A stretch of DNA of 64,000 bases from Aegilops tauschii subsp. strangulata (lineage: Eukaryota > Streptophyta > Magnoliopsida > Poales > Poaceae). Below the pieces are notes generated by a model. That model worked only from the letters and a program-made list of their open reading frames with translations, did not search any database and was not told the origin of the DNA. The stretch covers positions 377,805,633-377,869,632 of the forward strand of contig NC_053039.3 of the NCBI RefSeq assembly GCF_002575655.3. The letters run 5' to 3'. Both the position numbers and the translations under genes were made by a program. Shown piece after piece: positions 11,452 through 22,372 of the stretch. Position 1 is the stretch's first letter; every line of letters begins with the position of its first letter.

Positions 11452-11754
11452 GGAAGTCCAGTTTCGGCCACCGGGAATGTTTTCGGGGTTATCGGTATTG
11501 TACCGGGACCACCGGAAGGGTCCCGGGGGTCCACCGGGTGGGGCCACCTATCCTGGAGGGCCCCAAGGGCTGAAGTGGGGAGGGGAACCAGCCACTGGTG
11601 GGCTGGTGCGCCCCCCTTGGGCCTCCCCTGCGCCTAGGGATGGAAACCCTGGGGGTGGGGGGGGGCGCCCCACTTGGCTTGGGGGGCAAGCCACCCCCTT
11701 GGCCGCCGCCCCCCTCAGATGGGATCTCCAGGGGGCCGGCGCCCCCCAGGACCC

Positions 11755-11764
11755 CTATATATAG
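11755..11764 (+). promoter_or_regulatory. Main TATA box of LTR 1
   Basis: CTATATATAG between a GC-rich stretch and a purine run. It is about 430 bp before the LTR end, which fits a core promoter giving an R-U5 leader. LTR 2 has the same box at about 18804-18813. Confidence 0.6.
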
Positions 11765-12185
11765 TGGGGGGGAGGGAGGGCAGCAGGACCCTAGCCCCTG
11801 GCGCCTCCCTCTCCCTCCCGTGACACCTCTCCCTCCCGCTTGCGCTTGGCGAAGCCCTGCCGGGATCCCCGCTACTTCCACCACCACGCCGTCGTGCTGC
11901 TGGATCTCCATCAACCTCTCCTTCCCCCTTGCTGGATCAAGAAGGAGGAGACGTCGTTGCTCCGTACGTGTGTTGAACGTGGAGGTGCCGTCCGTTCGGC
12001 GCTCGGTCATCAGTGATTTGGATCACGACGAGTACGACTCCATCAACCCCGTTCACTTGAACGCTTCCGCTCGCGATCTACAAGGGTATGTAGATGCACT
12101 CCTTCCTTCTTGTTGCTAGTAAACTCCATAGATGGATCTTGGTGATGCGTAGAAAATTTTAAATTTCTGCTACGATCCACAACAG

Positions 12186-12201
12186 TGGTATCAGAGCCAG
12201 G
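12186..12201 (+). promoter_or_regulatory. Primer-binding site, initiator tRNA-Met
   Basis: TGGTATCAGAGCCAGG lies one base after the LTR end. It is the standard plant Copia site complementary to the 3' end of initiator methionine tRNA, used to prime minus-strand DNA synthesis. Confidence 0.92.
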
Positions 12202-13498
12202 TTTATGCGTAGTTTCTATGCACGAGTAGAACACAAACTTGTTGTGGGCGTAGATGTTGTCAATTTTCTTGCCACTACTAGTCTTATCTTGTTTCAGCGG
12301 TATTGTGGGATGAAGCGGCCCGGACCGACCTTACACGTACGCTTACGTGAGACAGGTTCCACCGACTAACATGCACTAGTTGCATAAGGTGGCTAGCGGG
12401 TGTCTGTCTCTCCCACTTTAGTCGGAACGGATTCGATGAAAAGGGTCCTTATGAAGGGTAAATAGAAATTGGCATATCACATTGTGGTTTTACGTAGGTA
12501 AGAAACGTTCTTGCTAGAAACCTATAGAAGCCACGTAAAAACATGCAACAACAATTAGAGGACGTCTAACTTGTTTTTGCAGCATGTGCCTTGTGATGTG
12601 ATATGGCCAAAAGGATATGATGAATGAGATATATGTGATGTATGAAATTTATCATGTTCTTGTAATAGGAATCACGACTTGCATGTCGATGAGTATGACA
12701 ACCGGCAGGAGCCATAGGAGTTGTCTTTATTTTTTGTATGACCTGCGTGTCATTGAATAAACGCCATGTAAATTACTTTACTTTATTGCTAAACGCGTTA
12801 GACATAGAAGTAGAAGTAATCGTTGGCATGACAACTTCATGAAGACACGATGATGGAGATCATGATGATGGAGATCATGGTGTCATGCCGGTGATGAAGA
12901 TGATCATGGCGCCCCGAAGATGGAGATCAAAGGAGCAAAATGATATTGGCCATGTCATGTCACTTTTTGATTGCATGTGATGTTTATCATGTTTTACATC
13001 TTATTTGCTTAGAACGACGGTAGTAAGTAAGATGATCCCTTATAATAATTTCAAGAAAGTGTTCCCCCTAACCGTGCACCGTTGCGAAGGTTCGTTGTTT
13101 CGAAGCACCACGTGATGATCGGGTGTGATAGATTCTAACGTTCGCATACAACGGGTGTTGACGAGCCTAGCATGTACAGACATGGCCTCGGAACACGCGC
13201 AATACACTTAGGTTGACTTGACGAGCCTAGACATGTACAGATATGGCCTCGGAACACGGAAGACCGAAAGGTCGAGCATGAGTCGTATAGAAGATACGAT
13301 CAACATGAAGATGTTCACCGATCTTGACTAGTCCGTCTCACGTGATGATCGGACACGGCCTAGTTGACTCGGATCATGTTTCACTTAGATGACTAGAGGG
13401 ATGTCTATCTGAGTGGGAGTTCATTGAATAATTTGATTAGATGAACTTAATTATCATGAACTTAGTCTAAAATCTTTACAATATGTCTTGTAGATCAA
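12202..13498 (+). other. Untranslated leader between PBS and gag (copy 1)
   Basis: About 1.3 kb without a credible gene. It contains a near-perfect repeat of GATGATGGAGATCATG (about 12847-12880, one more copy than element 2) and two similar GACGAGCCTAG...ACATGGCCTCGG segments (about 13160 and 13220). Long gag leaders are normal for BARE/Angela elements and are where dimerisation and packaging signals are expected. Confidence 0.75.
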
Positions 13499-13840
13499 AT
13501 GGCCCACGTTGCCCTCAACTTCAACGCGTTCCTAGAGAAAAACAAGCTGAAAGATGATGGCAGCAACTATACGGACTGGGTCCGGAACCTGAGGATCATC
13601 CTCATAGCTGCCAAGAAAGATTATGTCCTAGAAGCACCGCTAGGTGAAGCACCCATCCCAGAGAACCAAGACGTTATGAACGCTTGGCGATCACGTGCTG
13701 ATGATTACTCCCTCGTTCAGTGCGGCATGCTTTACAGCTTAGAACCGGGGCTCCAAAAGCGTTTTGAGAAACATGGAGCATATGAGATGTTCAAAGAGCT
13801 GAAAATGGTTTTCCAAGCTCATGCCCGGGTCGAGAGATAG
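13499..13840 (+). pseudogene. gag: gag N-terminal part, element 1 (broken)
   Basis: It starts at ATG 13499 with MAHVALNFNAFLEKNKL and includes the Copia capsid-like W-x-x-W pattern (NYTDWVRNL). The frame ends at a TAG created by an 11-bp tandem duplication (GTCGAGAGATA at 13829-13839 and 13840-13850), which shifts the frame in the middle of gag. The remainder of gag lies in the next open frame. Gag forms the virus-like particle of the retrotransposon. The same duplication is present in element 2, so it predates their separation. Confidence 0.9.
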
Positions 13841-13881
13841 TCGAGAGATATGAAGTCTCCGACAAGTTCTTCAGTTGTAAA

Positions 13882-16140
13882 ATGGAGGAAAATAGTTCTG
13901 TTAGTGAGCACATACTCAAAATGTCTGGGTTACACAACCGCTTGTCTCAGCTGGGAGTTAATCTCCCGGATGACGCGGTCATTGACAGAATCCTTCAGTC
14001 GCTTCCACCAAGCTACAAGAGCTTTGTGATGAACTTCAATATGCAGGGGATGGAAAAGACCATTCCTGAGGTATATTCAATGTTGAAATCAGCGGAGGTG
14101 GAGATCAAAAAGGAACATCAAGTGTTGATGGTGAATAAAACCACTAAGTTCAAGAAAGGCAAGGGTAAGAAGAACTTCAAGAAGGATGGCAAGGGAGTTG
14201 CCACGCCCGGTAAGCCAGTTGCCGGGAAGAAGCCAAATAATGGACCCAAGCCTGAGACTGAGTGTTTTTATTGCAAGGGAAGTGGTCACTGGAAGCGGAA
14301 CTGCCCCAAATACTTAGCGGACAAGAAGGCCGACAACACCAAAGGTATATGTGATATACATGTAATTGATGTGTACCTTACCAGTACTCGTAGTAGCTCC
14401 TGGGTATTTGATACCGGTGCGGTTGCTCATATTTGTAACTCAAAACAGGAGCTGCGGAATAAACGGAGACTGGCGAAGGACAAGGTGACGATGCGCGTCG
14501 GGAATGGTTCCAAGGTCGATGTGATCGCCGTCGGCACGCTACCTCTACATTTACCTACGGGATTAGTTTTAAACCTCAATAATTGCTATTTAGTGCCAGC
14601 TTTAAGCATGAACATTGTATCTGGATCTCGTTTAATGCGAGATGGATACTCATTTAAATCCGAGAATAATGGTTGTTCTATTTATATGAGAGATATGTTT
14701 TATGGTCATGCCTCGCTGGTCAATGGTTTATTCTTAATGAATCTCGAACGTGATGTTACACATATTCATAGTGTGAATACCAAAAGATGTAAAGTTGATA
14801 ACGATAGTTCCACATACTTGTGGCACTGCCGCCTTGGTCACATTAGTGTCAAACGCATGAAGAAGCTCCATGCAGATGGACTTTTGGAGTCTCTTGATTA
14901 CGAATCATTTGACACATGCGAACCATGCCTCATGGGTAAGATGACCAAGACTCCGTTCGACGGAACAATGGAGCGAGCAACCAACTTACTGGAAATCATA
15001 CATACTGATGTGTGCGGTCCAATGAGTGTTGAGGCTCGCGGTGGCTATCGTTATGTTCTCACTCTCACTGATGACTTGAGTAGATATGGGTATGTCTACC
15101 TAATGAAACACAAGTCTGAGACCTTTGAAAAGTTCAAGGAATTTCAGAGTGAGGTTGAGAATCAACGTGACAGGAAAATAAAGTTCCTACGATCAGATCG
15201 TGGAGGGGAATATTTAAGTCACGAATTTGGCACACACTTAAGGAAATGTGGAATAGTTTCACAACTCACGCCGCTTGGAACACCTCAGCGAAATGGTGTG
15301 TCCGAGCGTCGTAATCGCACTCTATTGGATATGATGCGATCTATGATGTCTCTTACCGATCTACCGCTCTCATTTTGGGGCTATGCTTTAGAGACTGCCG
15401 CATTCACTTTAAATAGGGCTCCGTCGAAATCCGTTGAGACGACACCGTATGAAATGTGGTTTGGGAAGAAACCTAAGCTGTCGTTTCTAAAAGTTTGGGG
15501 ATGCGATGCTTATGTCAAGAAACTTCAACCTGAAAAGCTCGAACCCAAGTCGGAAAAATGCGTCTTCATAGGATACCCTAAGGAAACCATTGGGTATACC
15601 TTCTACCTCAGATCCGAAGGCAAAATCTTTGTTGCCAAGAACGGGTCCTTTCTGGAGAAAGAGTTTCTCTCAAAAGAAGTGAGTGGGAGGAAAGTGGAAC
15701 TTGATGAGGTGATAGTCACCCCTTCCGAACCGGAAAGTAGCGCAGCGCGGGAAGATGTTCCTGTGGTGCCTACACCGACTGGGGAGGAAGTTAATGATGA
15801 TAATCATGAAGCTTCGGATCAAGTTACTGCTGAACTTCGTAGGTCCACAAGGACACGTTCCGCACCAGAGTGGTACGACAACCCTGTCCTGGAAATCATG
15901 TTGTTAGACAACGGTGAACCTTCGAACTATGAAGAAGCGATGGCGGGCCCGGATTCCAACAAATGGCTTGAAGCCATGCAATCCGAGATAGGATCCATGT
16001 ATGAAAACGAAGTATGGACTTTGACTGACTTGCCCGATGATCGGCGAGCCATAGAAAATAAATGGATCTTTAAGAAGAAGACAGACGCGGATGGTAATGT
16101 GACCATCTATAAGGCTCGACTTGTCGCTAAGGGTTATTGA
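13882..16140 (+). pseudogene. pol: gag C-terminus, protease, integrase and start of reverse transcriptase, element 1
   Basis: This 752-codon frame continues gag after the duplication. Visible in order: a CCHC zinc knuckle (CFYCKGSGHWKRNC, about 14264-14305), the aspartic protease site (VFDTGAVAHIC, about 14404), the integrase HHCC region (HCRLGH to CEPCLMGK, about 14822-14940), the DDE core (HTDVCGP; TDDLSRYGY; RSDRGGEY), the conserved PQRNGVSERRNRTL, and the start of reverse transcriptase (ARLVAKGY). It ends at TGA 16138-16140, where element 2 reads CGA (Arg), a CpG-type transition. The gene order PR-IN-RT-RH is that of Copia. Confidence 0.93.
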
Positions 16141-16482
16141 CAAGTTCAAGGGGTTGACTACGATGAGACTTTCTCACCCGTAGCGAAGCTGAAGTTCGTC
16201 CGAATCATGTTAGCAATTGCCGCATTCTATGATTATGAGATATGGCAAATGGACGTCAAAACGGCATTCCTTAACGGCTTTCTTAAGGAAGAATTGTATA
16301 TGATGCAGCCGGAAGGTTTTGTCGATCCTAAGAATGCTAACAAGGTATGCAAGCTCCAGCGCTCCATCTATGGGTTGGTGCAAGCATCTCGGAGTTGGAA
16401 CATTCGATTTGATGAGATGATCAAAGCGTTTGGGTTTACACAGACTTATGGAGAAGCCTGTGTTTACAAGAAAGTGAGTTAG
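16141..16482 (+). pseudogene. pol: Reverse transcriptase palm segment, element 1
   Basis: The same frame continues past the TGA with QVQGVDYDETFSPVAK and WQMDVKTAFLNGFL, both conserved in Copia reverse transcriptase (the D in MDVKTAFLNG is a catalytic aspartate). It ends at a TAG near 16480 because two bases of GAGTGGGAGC (as in element 2 at 23509) are missing. Confidence 0.9.
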
Positions 16483-16483
16483 C

Positions 16484-17488
16484 TCTGTAGCATTTCTCTT
16501 ATTATATGTGGATGACATACTATTGATGGGAAATGATATAGAATTCTTGGGAAGTATAAAGGCCTACTTGAATACGTGTTTTTCAATGAAGGACCTTGGA
16601 GAAGCTGCTTATATATTAGGCATCAAGATCTATAGAGATAGATCAAGACGCCTCATTGGTCTTTCACAGAGTACGTACCTTGACAAGATATTGAAGAAGT
16701 TCAATATGGATCAGTCCAAGAAGGGGTTCTTGCCTGTATTGCAAGGTGTGCAATTGAGCACGGCTCAATGCCCGACCATGGCAGAAGATAGAGAAAAGAT
16801 GAGTGTCATCCCCTATGCCTCGGCCATAGGGTGTATTATGTATGCCATGCTGTGTACCAGACCTGATGTAAACCTTGCCGTAAGTTTGGTAGGAAGGTAC
16901 CAAAGTAATCCCGGCATGGAACACTGGACAGCGGTCAAGAATATCCTGAAGTACCTGAAGAGGACTAAGGATATGTTTCTCGTTTATGGAGGTGACGAAG
17001 AGCTCGTCGTAAAGGGTTACGTCGACGCTAGCTTCGACACAGATCTGGATGACTCGAAGTCACAAACCGGATACGTGTATATTTTGAATGGAGGGGCAGT
17101 AAGCTGGTGCAGTTGCAAGCAAAGCGTCGTGGCGGGATCTACATGTGAAGCGGAGTACATGGCGGCATCAGAGGTAGCGCAAGAAGCAATCTGGATGAAG
17201 GAGTTCATTACCGACCTAGGGGTGATTCCCAATGCGTCGGGACCGATGACTCTCTTCTGTGACAACACTAGAGCTATTGCCCTTGCCAAGGAGCCCAGGT
17301 TTCACAGGAAGACCAGGCATATCAAGCGTCGCTTCAACTCCATTCGTGAAAGTGTTCAAAATGGAGACATAGATATTTGTAAAGTACATACGGACCTGAA
17401 TGTAGCAGATCCGTTGACTAAACCTCTTCCTAGAGCAAAACATGATCAACACCGGAACTCTATGGGTGTTCGATTCATCACAATGTAA
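16484..17488 (+). pseudogene. pol: Reverse transcriptase C-terminus and RNase H, element 1
   Basis: In the +1 shifted frame the YVDDILLMGND catalytic motif appears at about 16505, followed by the Copia thumb (SQSTYLDKIL..F) and RNase H (GYVDASFDTD, GAVSWCSCKQ, STCEAEYMA, LFCDN). The frame ends at TAA 17486-17488, shortly before the polypurine tract. The domain is complete, but the 2-bp deletion separates it from the rest of pol. Confidence 0.9.
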
Positions 17489-17507
17489 CTAGATTATTGA
17501 CTCTAGT

Positions 17508-17520
17508 GCAAGTGGGAGAC
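17508..17520 (+). promoter_or_regulatory. Polypurine tract before LTR 2
   Basis: GCAAGTGGGAGAC lies directly upstream of the second LTR, the standard place for plus-strand DNA priming. The same tract precedes the old LTR (3409-3422). Confidence 0.8.
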
Positions 17521-19231
17521 TGTTGGAAATATGCCCTAGAGGCAATAATAAAATGGTTATTATTATATTTCCTTGTTCATGATAATTGTCTATTGTTCAT
17601 GCTATAATTGTGTTATCCGGAAATCGTAATACATGTGTGAATACATAGACCACAATGTGTCCCTAGTAAGCCTCTAGTTGACTAGCTCGTTGATCAACAG
17701 ATAGTCATGGTTTCCTGACTATGGACATTGGATGTCATTGATAACGGGATCACATCATTAGGAGAATGATGTGATGGACAAGACCCAATCCTAAGCATAG
17801 CACAAAGATCGTGTAGTTCGTTTGCTAGAGATTTTCCAATTGTCAAGTATCATTTCCTTAGACCATGAGATTGTGCAACTCCCGGATACCGTAGGAGTGC
17901 TTTGGGTGTGCCAAACGTCACAACGTAACTGGGTGACTATAAAGGTGCACTACGGGTATCTCCGAAAGTGTCTGTTGGGTTGGCATGAATCGAGACTGGG
18001 ATTTGTCACTCCGTATGACGAAGAGGTATCTCTGGGCCCACTCGGTAATGCGTCATCATAATGAGCTCAATGTGACCAAGTGTCTGGTCACGGGATCATG
18101 CGTTACGGTATGAGTAAAGTGACTTGCCGGTAACGAGATTGAACGAGGTATTGGGATACCGACGATCGAATCTCGGGCAAGTAATGTACTGATTGACAAA
18201 GGGAATTGTATACATGATTGATTGAATCCTCGACATCGTGGTTCATCCGATGAGATCATCGAGGAACATGTGGGAGCCAACATGGGTATCCAGATCCCGC
18301 TGTTGGTTATTGACCGGAGAGTCGTCTCGGTCATGTCTGCATGTCTCCCGAACCCATAGGGTCTACACACTTAAGGTTCGGTGACGCTAGGGTTGTAGGG
18401 ATATTAGTATGCGGAAACCCGAAAGTTGTTCGGAGTCCCGGATGAGATCCCGGACGTCACGAGGAGTTCCGGAATGGTCCGGAGGTGAAGAATTATATTA
18501 GGAAGTCCAATTTCGGCCACCGGGAAAGTTTCGGAGGTTATCGGTATTGTACCGGGACCACCGGAAGGGTCCCGGGGGTCCACCGGGTGGGGCCACCTAT
18601 CCCGGAGGGCCCCATGGGCTGAAGTGGGGAGGGGAACCAGCCACTGGTGGGCTGGTGCGCCCCCCTTGGGCCTCCCCTGCGCCTAGGGTTGGAAACCCTG
18701 GGGGTGGGGGGGCGCCCCACTTGGCTTGGGGGGCAAGCCACCCCCTTGGCCGCTGCCCCCCCCTCAGATGGGATCTCCAGGGGGCCGGCGCCCCCCAGGA
18801 CCCCTATATATAGTGGGGGGAGGGAGAGCAACAGGACCCTAGCCCCTGGCGCCTTCCTCTCCCTCCCGTGACACCTCTCCCTCACGCTTGCGCTTGGCGA
18901 AGCCCTGCCGGGATCCCCGCTACTTCCACCACCACGCCGTTGTGCTGCTGGATCTCCATCAACCTCTCCTTCCCCCTTGCTGGATCAAGAAGGAGGAGAC
19001 GTCGCTGCTCCCTACGTGTGTTGAACGCGGAGGTGCCGTCCGTTCGGCGCTCGGTCATCGGTGATTTGGATCACGACGAGTACGACTCCATCAACCCCGT
19101 TCACTTGAACGCTTCCGCTCGCGATCTACAAGGGTATGTAGATGCACTTCTTCCTTCTCGTTGCTAGTAAACTCCATAGATGGATCTTGGTGATGCGTAG
19201 AAAATTTTAAATTTCTGCTACGATCCCAACA
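17521..19231 (+). repeat. Angela-type LTR 2, shared by the two tandem internals (1711 bp)
   Basis: It starts TGTTGGAAATATGCCC and ends CGATCCCAACA. It has a polypurine tract on its left and a primer-binding site on its right, so it serves as 3' LTR for element 1 and 5' LTR for element 2. It differs from LTR 1 only at scattered bases and G/C-run lengths. GC-rich open frames inside are not genes. Confidence 0.95.
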
Positions 19232-19232
19232 G

Positions 19233-19248
19233 TGGTATCAGAGCCAGG
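19233..19248 (+). promoter_or_regulatory. Primer-binding site of the second internal region
   Basis: TGGTATCAGAGCCAGG follows LTR 2 by one base, identical to 12186-12201. It proves that LTR 2 also acts as a 5' LTR. Confidence 0.92.
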
Positions 19249-20531
19249 TTTATGCGTTGTTTCTATGCACGAGTAGAACACAAACTTGTTGTGGGCGTAG
19301 ATGTTTTCAATTTTCTTGCCACTACTAGTCTTATCTTGTTTCGGCGGTATTGTGGGATGACGCGGCCCGGACCGACCTTACACGTACGCTTACGTGAGAC
19401 AGGTTCCACCGACTGACATGCACTAGTTGCATAAGGTGGCTAGCGGGTGTCTGTCTCTCCCACTTTAGTCGGAACGGATTCGATGAAAAGGGTCCTTATG
19501 AAGGGTAAATAGAAATTGGCATATCACGTTGTGGTTTTACGTAGGTAAGAAACGTTCTTGCTAGAAACCTATAGAAGCCACGTAAAAACATGCAACAACA
19601 ATTAGAGGACGTCTAACTTGTTTTTGCAGCATGTGCCTTGTGATGTGATATGGCCAAAAGGATGTGATGAATGAGATATATGTGATGTATGAGATTGATC
19701 ATGTTCTTGTAATAGGAATCACGACTTGCATGTCGATGAGTATGACAACCGGCAGGAGCGATATGAGTTGTCTTTATTTTTTTTGAATGACGTGCGTGTC
19801 ATTGAATAAACCCCATGTAAATTACTTTACTTTATTGCTAAACGTGTTAGCCATAGAAGTAGAAGTAATCGTTGGCGTGACAACTTCATGAAGACACGAT
19901 GATGGAGATCATGGTGTCATGCCGGTGACGAAGATGATCATGGCGCCCCGAAGATGGAGATCAAAGGAGCAAAATGATATTGGCCATGTCATGTCACTTT
20001 TTGATTGCATGTGATGTTTATCATGTTTTACATCTTATTTGCTTAGAACGATGGTAGTAAGTAAGATGATCCCTTATAATAATTTCAAGAAAGTGTTCCC
20101 CCTAACTGTGCACCATTGCGAAGGTTCGTTGTTTCGAAGCACCACGTGATGATCGGGTGTGATAGATTCTAACGTTCGCATACAACGGGTGTTGACGAGC
20201 CTAGCATGTACAGACATGGCCTCGGAACACACGCAATACACTTAGGTTGACTTGACGAGCCTAGCATGTACAGACATGGCCTCAGAACACGGAAGACCGA
20301 AAGGTCGAGCATGAGTTGTATAGAAGATACGATCAACATGAAGATGTTCACCGATCTTGACTAGTCCGTCTCACGTGATGATCGGACACGGCCTAGTTGA
20401 CTCGGATCATGTTTCACTTAGATGACTAGAGGGATGTCTATCTGAGTGGGAGTTCATTGAATAATTTGATTAGATGAACTTAATTATCATGAACTTAGTC
20501 TAAAATCTTTACAATATGTCTTGTAGATCAA
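19249..20531 (+). other. Untranslated leader of element 2
   Basis: It is collinear with 12202-13498 and nearly identical, with one fewer copy of the GATGATGGAGATCATG repeat. No gene is seen. Confidence 0.75.
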
Positions 20532-20873
20532 ATGGCCCACGTTGCCCTCAACTTCAACGCGTTCCTAGAGAAAACCAAGCTGAAAGATGATGGCAGCAAC
20601 TATACGGACTGGGTCCGGAACCTGAGGATCATCCTCATAGCTGCCAAGAAAGATTATGTCCTAGAAGCACCGCTAGGTGAAGCACCCATCCCAGAGAACC
20701 AAGACGTTATGAACGCTTGGCGATCACGTGCTGATGATTACTCCCTCGTTCAGTGCAGCATGCTTTACAGCTTAGAACCGGGGCTCCAAAAGCATTTTGA
20801 GAAACATGGAGCATATGAGATGTTCGAAGAGCTGAAAATGGTTTTCCAAGCTCATGCCCGGGTCGAGAGATAG
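20532..20873 (+). pseudogene. gag: gag N-terminal part, element 2 (broken)
   Basis: It starts at ATG 20532 and reads MAHVALNFNAFLEKTKL. It ends at the TAG made by the same 11-bp duplication as in element 1 (20862-20872 and 20873-20883). Only a few residues differ from element 1 (for example KTK for KNK, CSM for CGM and QKH for QKR). Confidence 0.9.
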
Positions 20874-20914
20874 TCGAGAGATATGAAGTCTCCGACAAGT
20901 TCTTCAGTAGTAAA

Positions 20915-22372
20915 ATGGAGGAAAATAGTTCTGTCAGTGAGCACATACTCAAAATGTCTGGGTTACACAACCGCTTGTCTCAGCTGGGAGTTAATCTCCC
21001 GGATGACGCGGTGATTGACAGAATCCTTCAGTCGCTTCCACCAAGCTACAAGAGCTTTGTGATGAACTTCAATATGCAGGGGATGGAAAAGACCATTCCT
21101 GAGGTATATTCAATGTTGAAATCAGCGGAGGTGGAGATCAAAAAGGAACATCAAGTGTTGATGGTGAATAAAACCACTAAGTTCAAGAAAGGCAAGGGTA
21201 AGAAGAACTTCAAGAAGGACGGCAAGGGAGTTGCCGCGCCCGGTAAGCCAGTTGCCGGGAAGAAGCCAAAGAATGGACCCAAGCCTGAGGCTGAGTGTTT
21301 TTATTGCAAGGGAAGTGGTCACTGGAAGCGGAACTGCCCCAAATACTTAGCGGACAAGAAGGCCGGCAACACCAAAGGTATATGTGATATACATGTAATT
21401 GATGTGTACCTTAGCAATACTCGTAGTAGCTCCTGGGTATTTGATACCGGTGCGGTTGCTCATATTTGTAACTCAAAACAGGAGCTGCGGAATAAACGGA
21501 GACTGGCGAAGGACGAGGTGACGATGCGCGTCGGGAATGGTTCCAAGGTCGATGTGATCGCCGTCGGCACGCTACCTCTACATTTACCTACGGGATTAGT
21601 TTTAAACCTCAATAATTGTTATTTAGTGCCAGCTTTGAGCATGAACATTGTATCTGGATCTCGTTTAATGCGAGATGGCTACTCATTTAAATCCGAGAAT
21701 AATGGTTGTTCTATTTATATGAGAGATATGTTTTATGGTCATGCCCCGCTGGTCAATGGTTTATTCTTAATGAATCTCGAACGTGATGGTACACATATTC
21801 ATAGTGTGAATACCAAAAGATGTAAAGTTGATAACGATAGTTCCACATACTTGTGGCACTGCCGCCTTGGTCACATTGGTGTCAAACGCATGAAGAAGCT
21901 CCATGCAGATGGACTTTTGGAGTCTCTTGATTACGAATCATTTGACACATGCGAACCATGCCTCATGGGTAAGATGACCAAGACTCCGTTCTCCGGAACA
22001 ATGGAGCGAGCAACCAACTTATTGGAAATCATACATACTGATGTGTGCGGTCCAATGAGTGTTGAGGCTCGCGGCGGCTATCGTTATGTTCTCACTCTCA
22101 CTGATGACTTGAGTAGATATGGGTATGTCTACCTAATGAAACACAAGTCTGAGACCTTTGAAAAGTTCAAGGAATTTCAGAGTGAGGTTGAGAATCAACG
22201 TGACAGGAAAATAAAGTTCCTACGATCAGATCGTGGAGGGGAATATTTAAGTCACGAATTTGGCACACACTTAAGGAAATGTGGAATAGTTTCACAACTC
22301 ACGCCGCCTGGAACACCTCAGCGAAATGGTGTGTCCGAACGTCGTAATCGCACTCTATTGGATATGGTGTGA
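20915..22372 (+). pseudogene. pol: gag C-terminus, protease and integrase, element 2
   Basis: It holds the zinc knuckle, the DTG protease site, the integrase zinc-binding region and the DDE core, as in 13882-15340. It ends at TGA 22370-22372, where element 1 reads CGA, again a CpG-type change but at a different codon from the one in element 1. The two elements therefore decayed independently after their split. Confidence 0.92.

Larger units (their letters stand above)
10471..12184 (+). repeat. Angela-type 5' LTR (LTR 1, 1714 bp)
   Basis: It starts TGTTGGAAATATGCCC and ends CCACAACA, directly before the primer-binding site. It is almost identical to LTR 2 (17521-19231), with scattered substitutions and a few indels in C or G runs. 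A GC-rich part (about 11500-11750) precedes the second TATA-like box. Open frames up to 173 codons on both strands here come from GC bias and are not genes. Confidence 0.95.
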
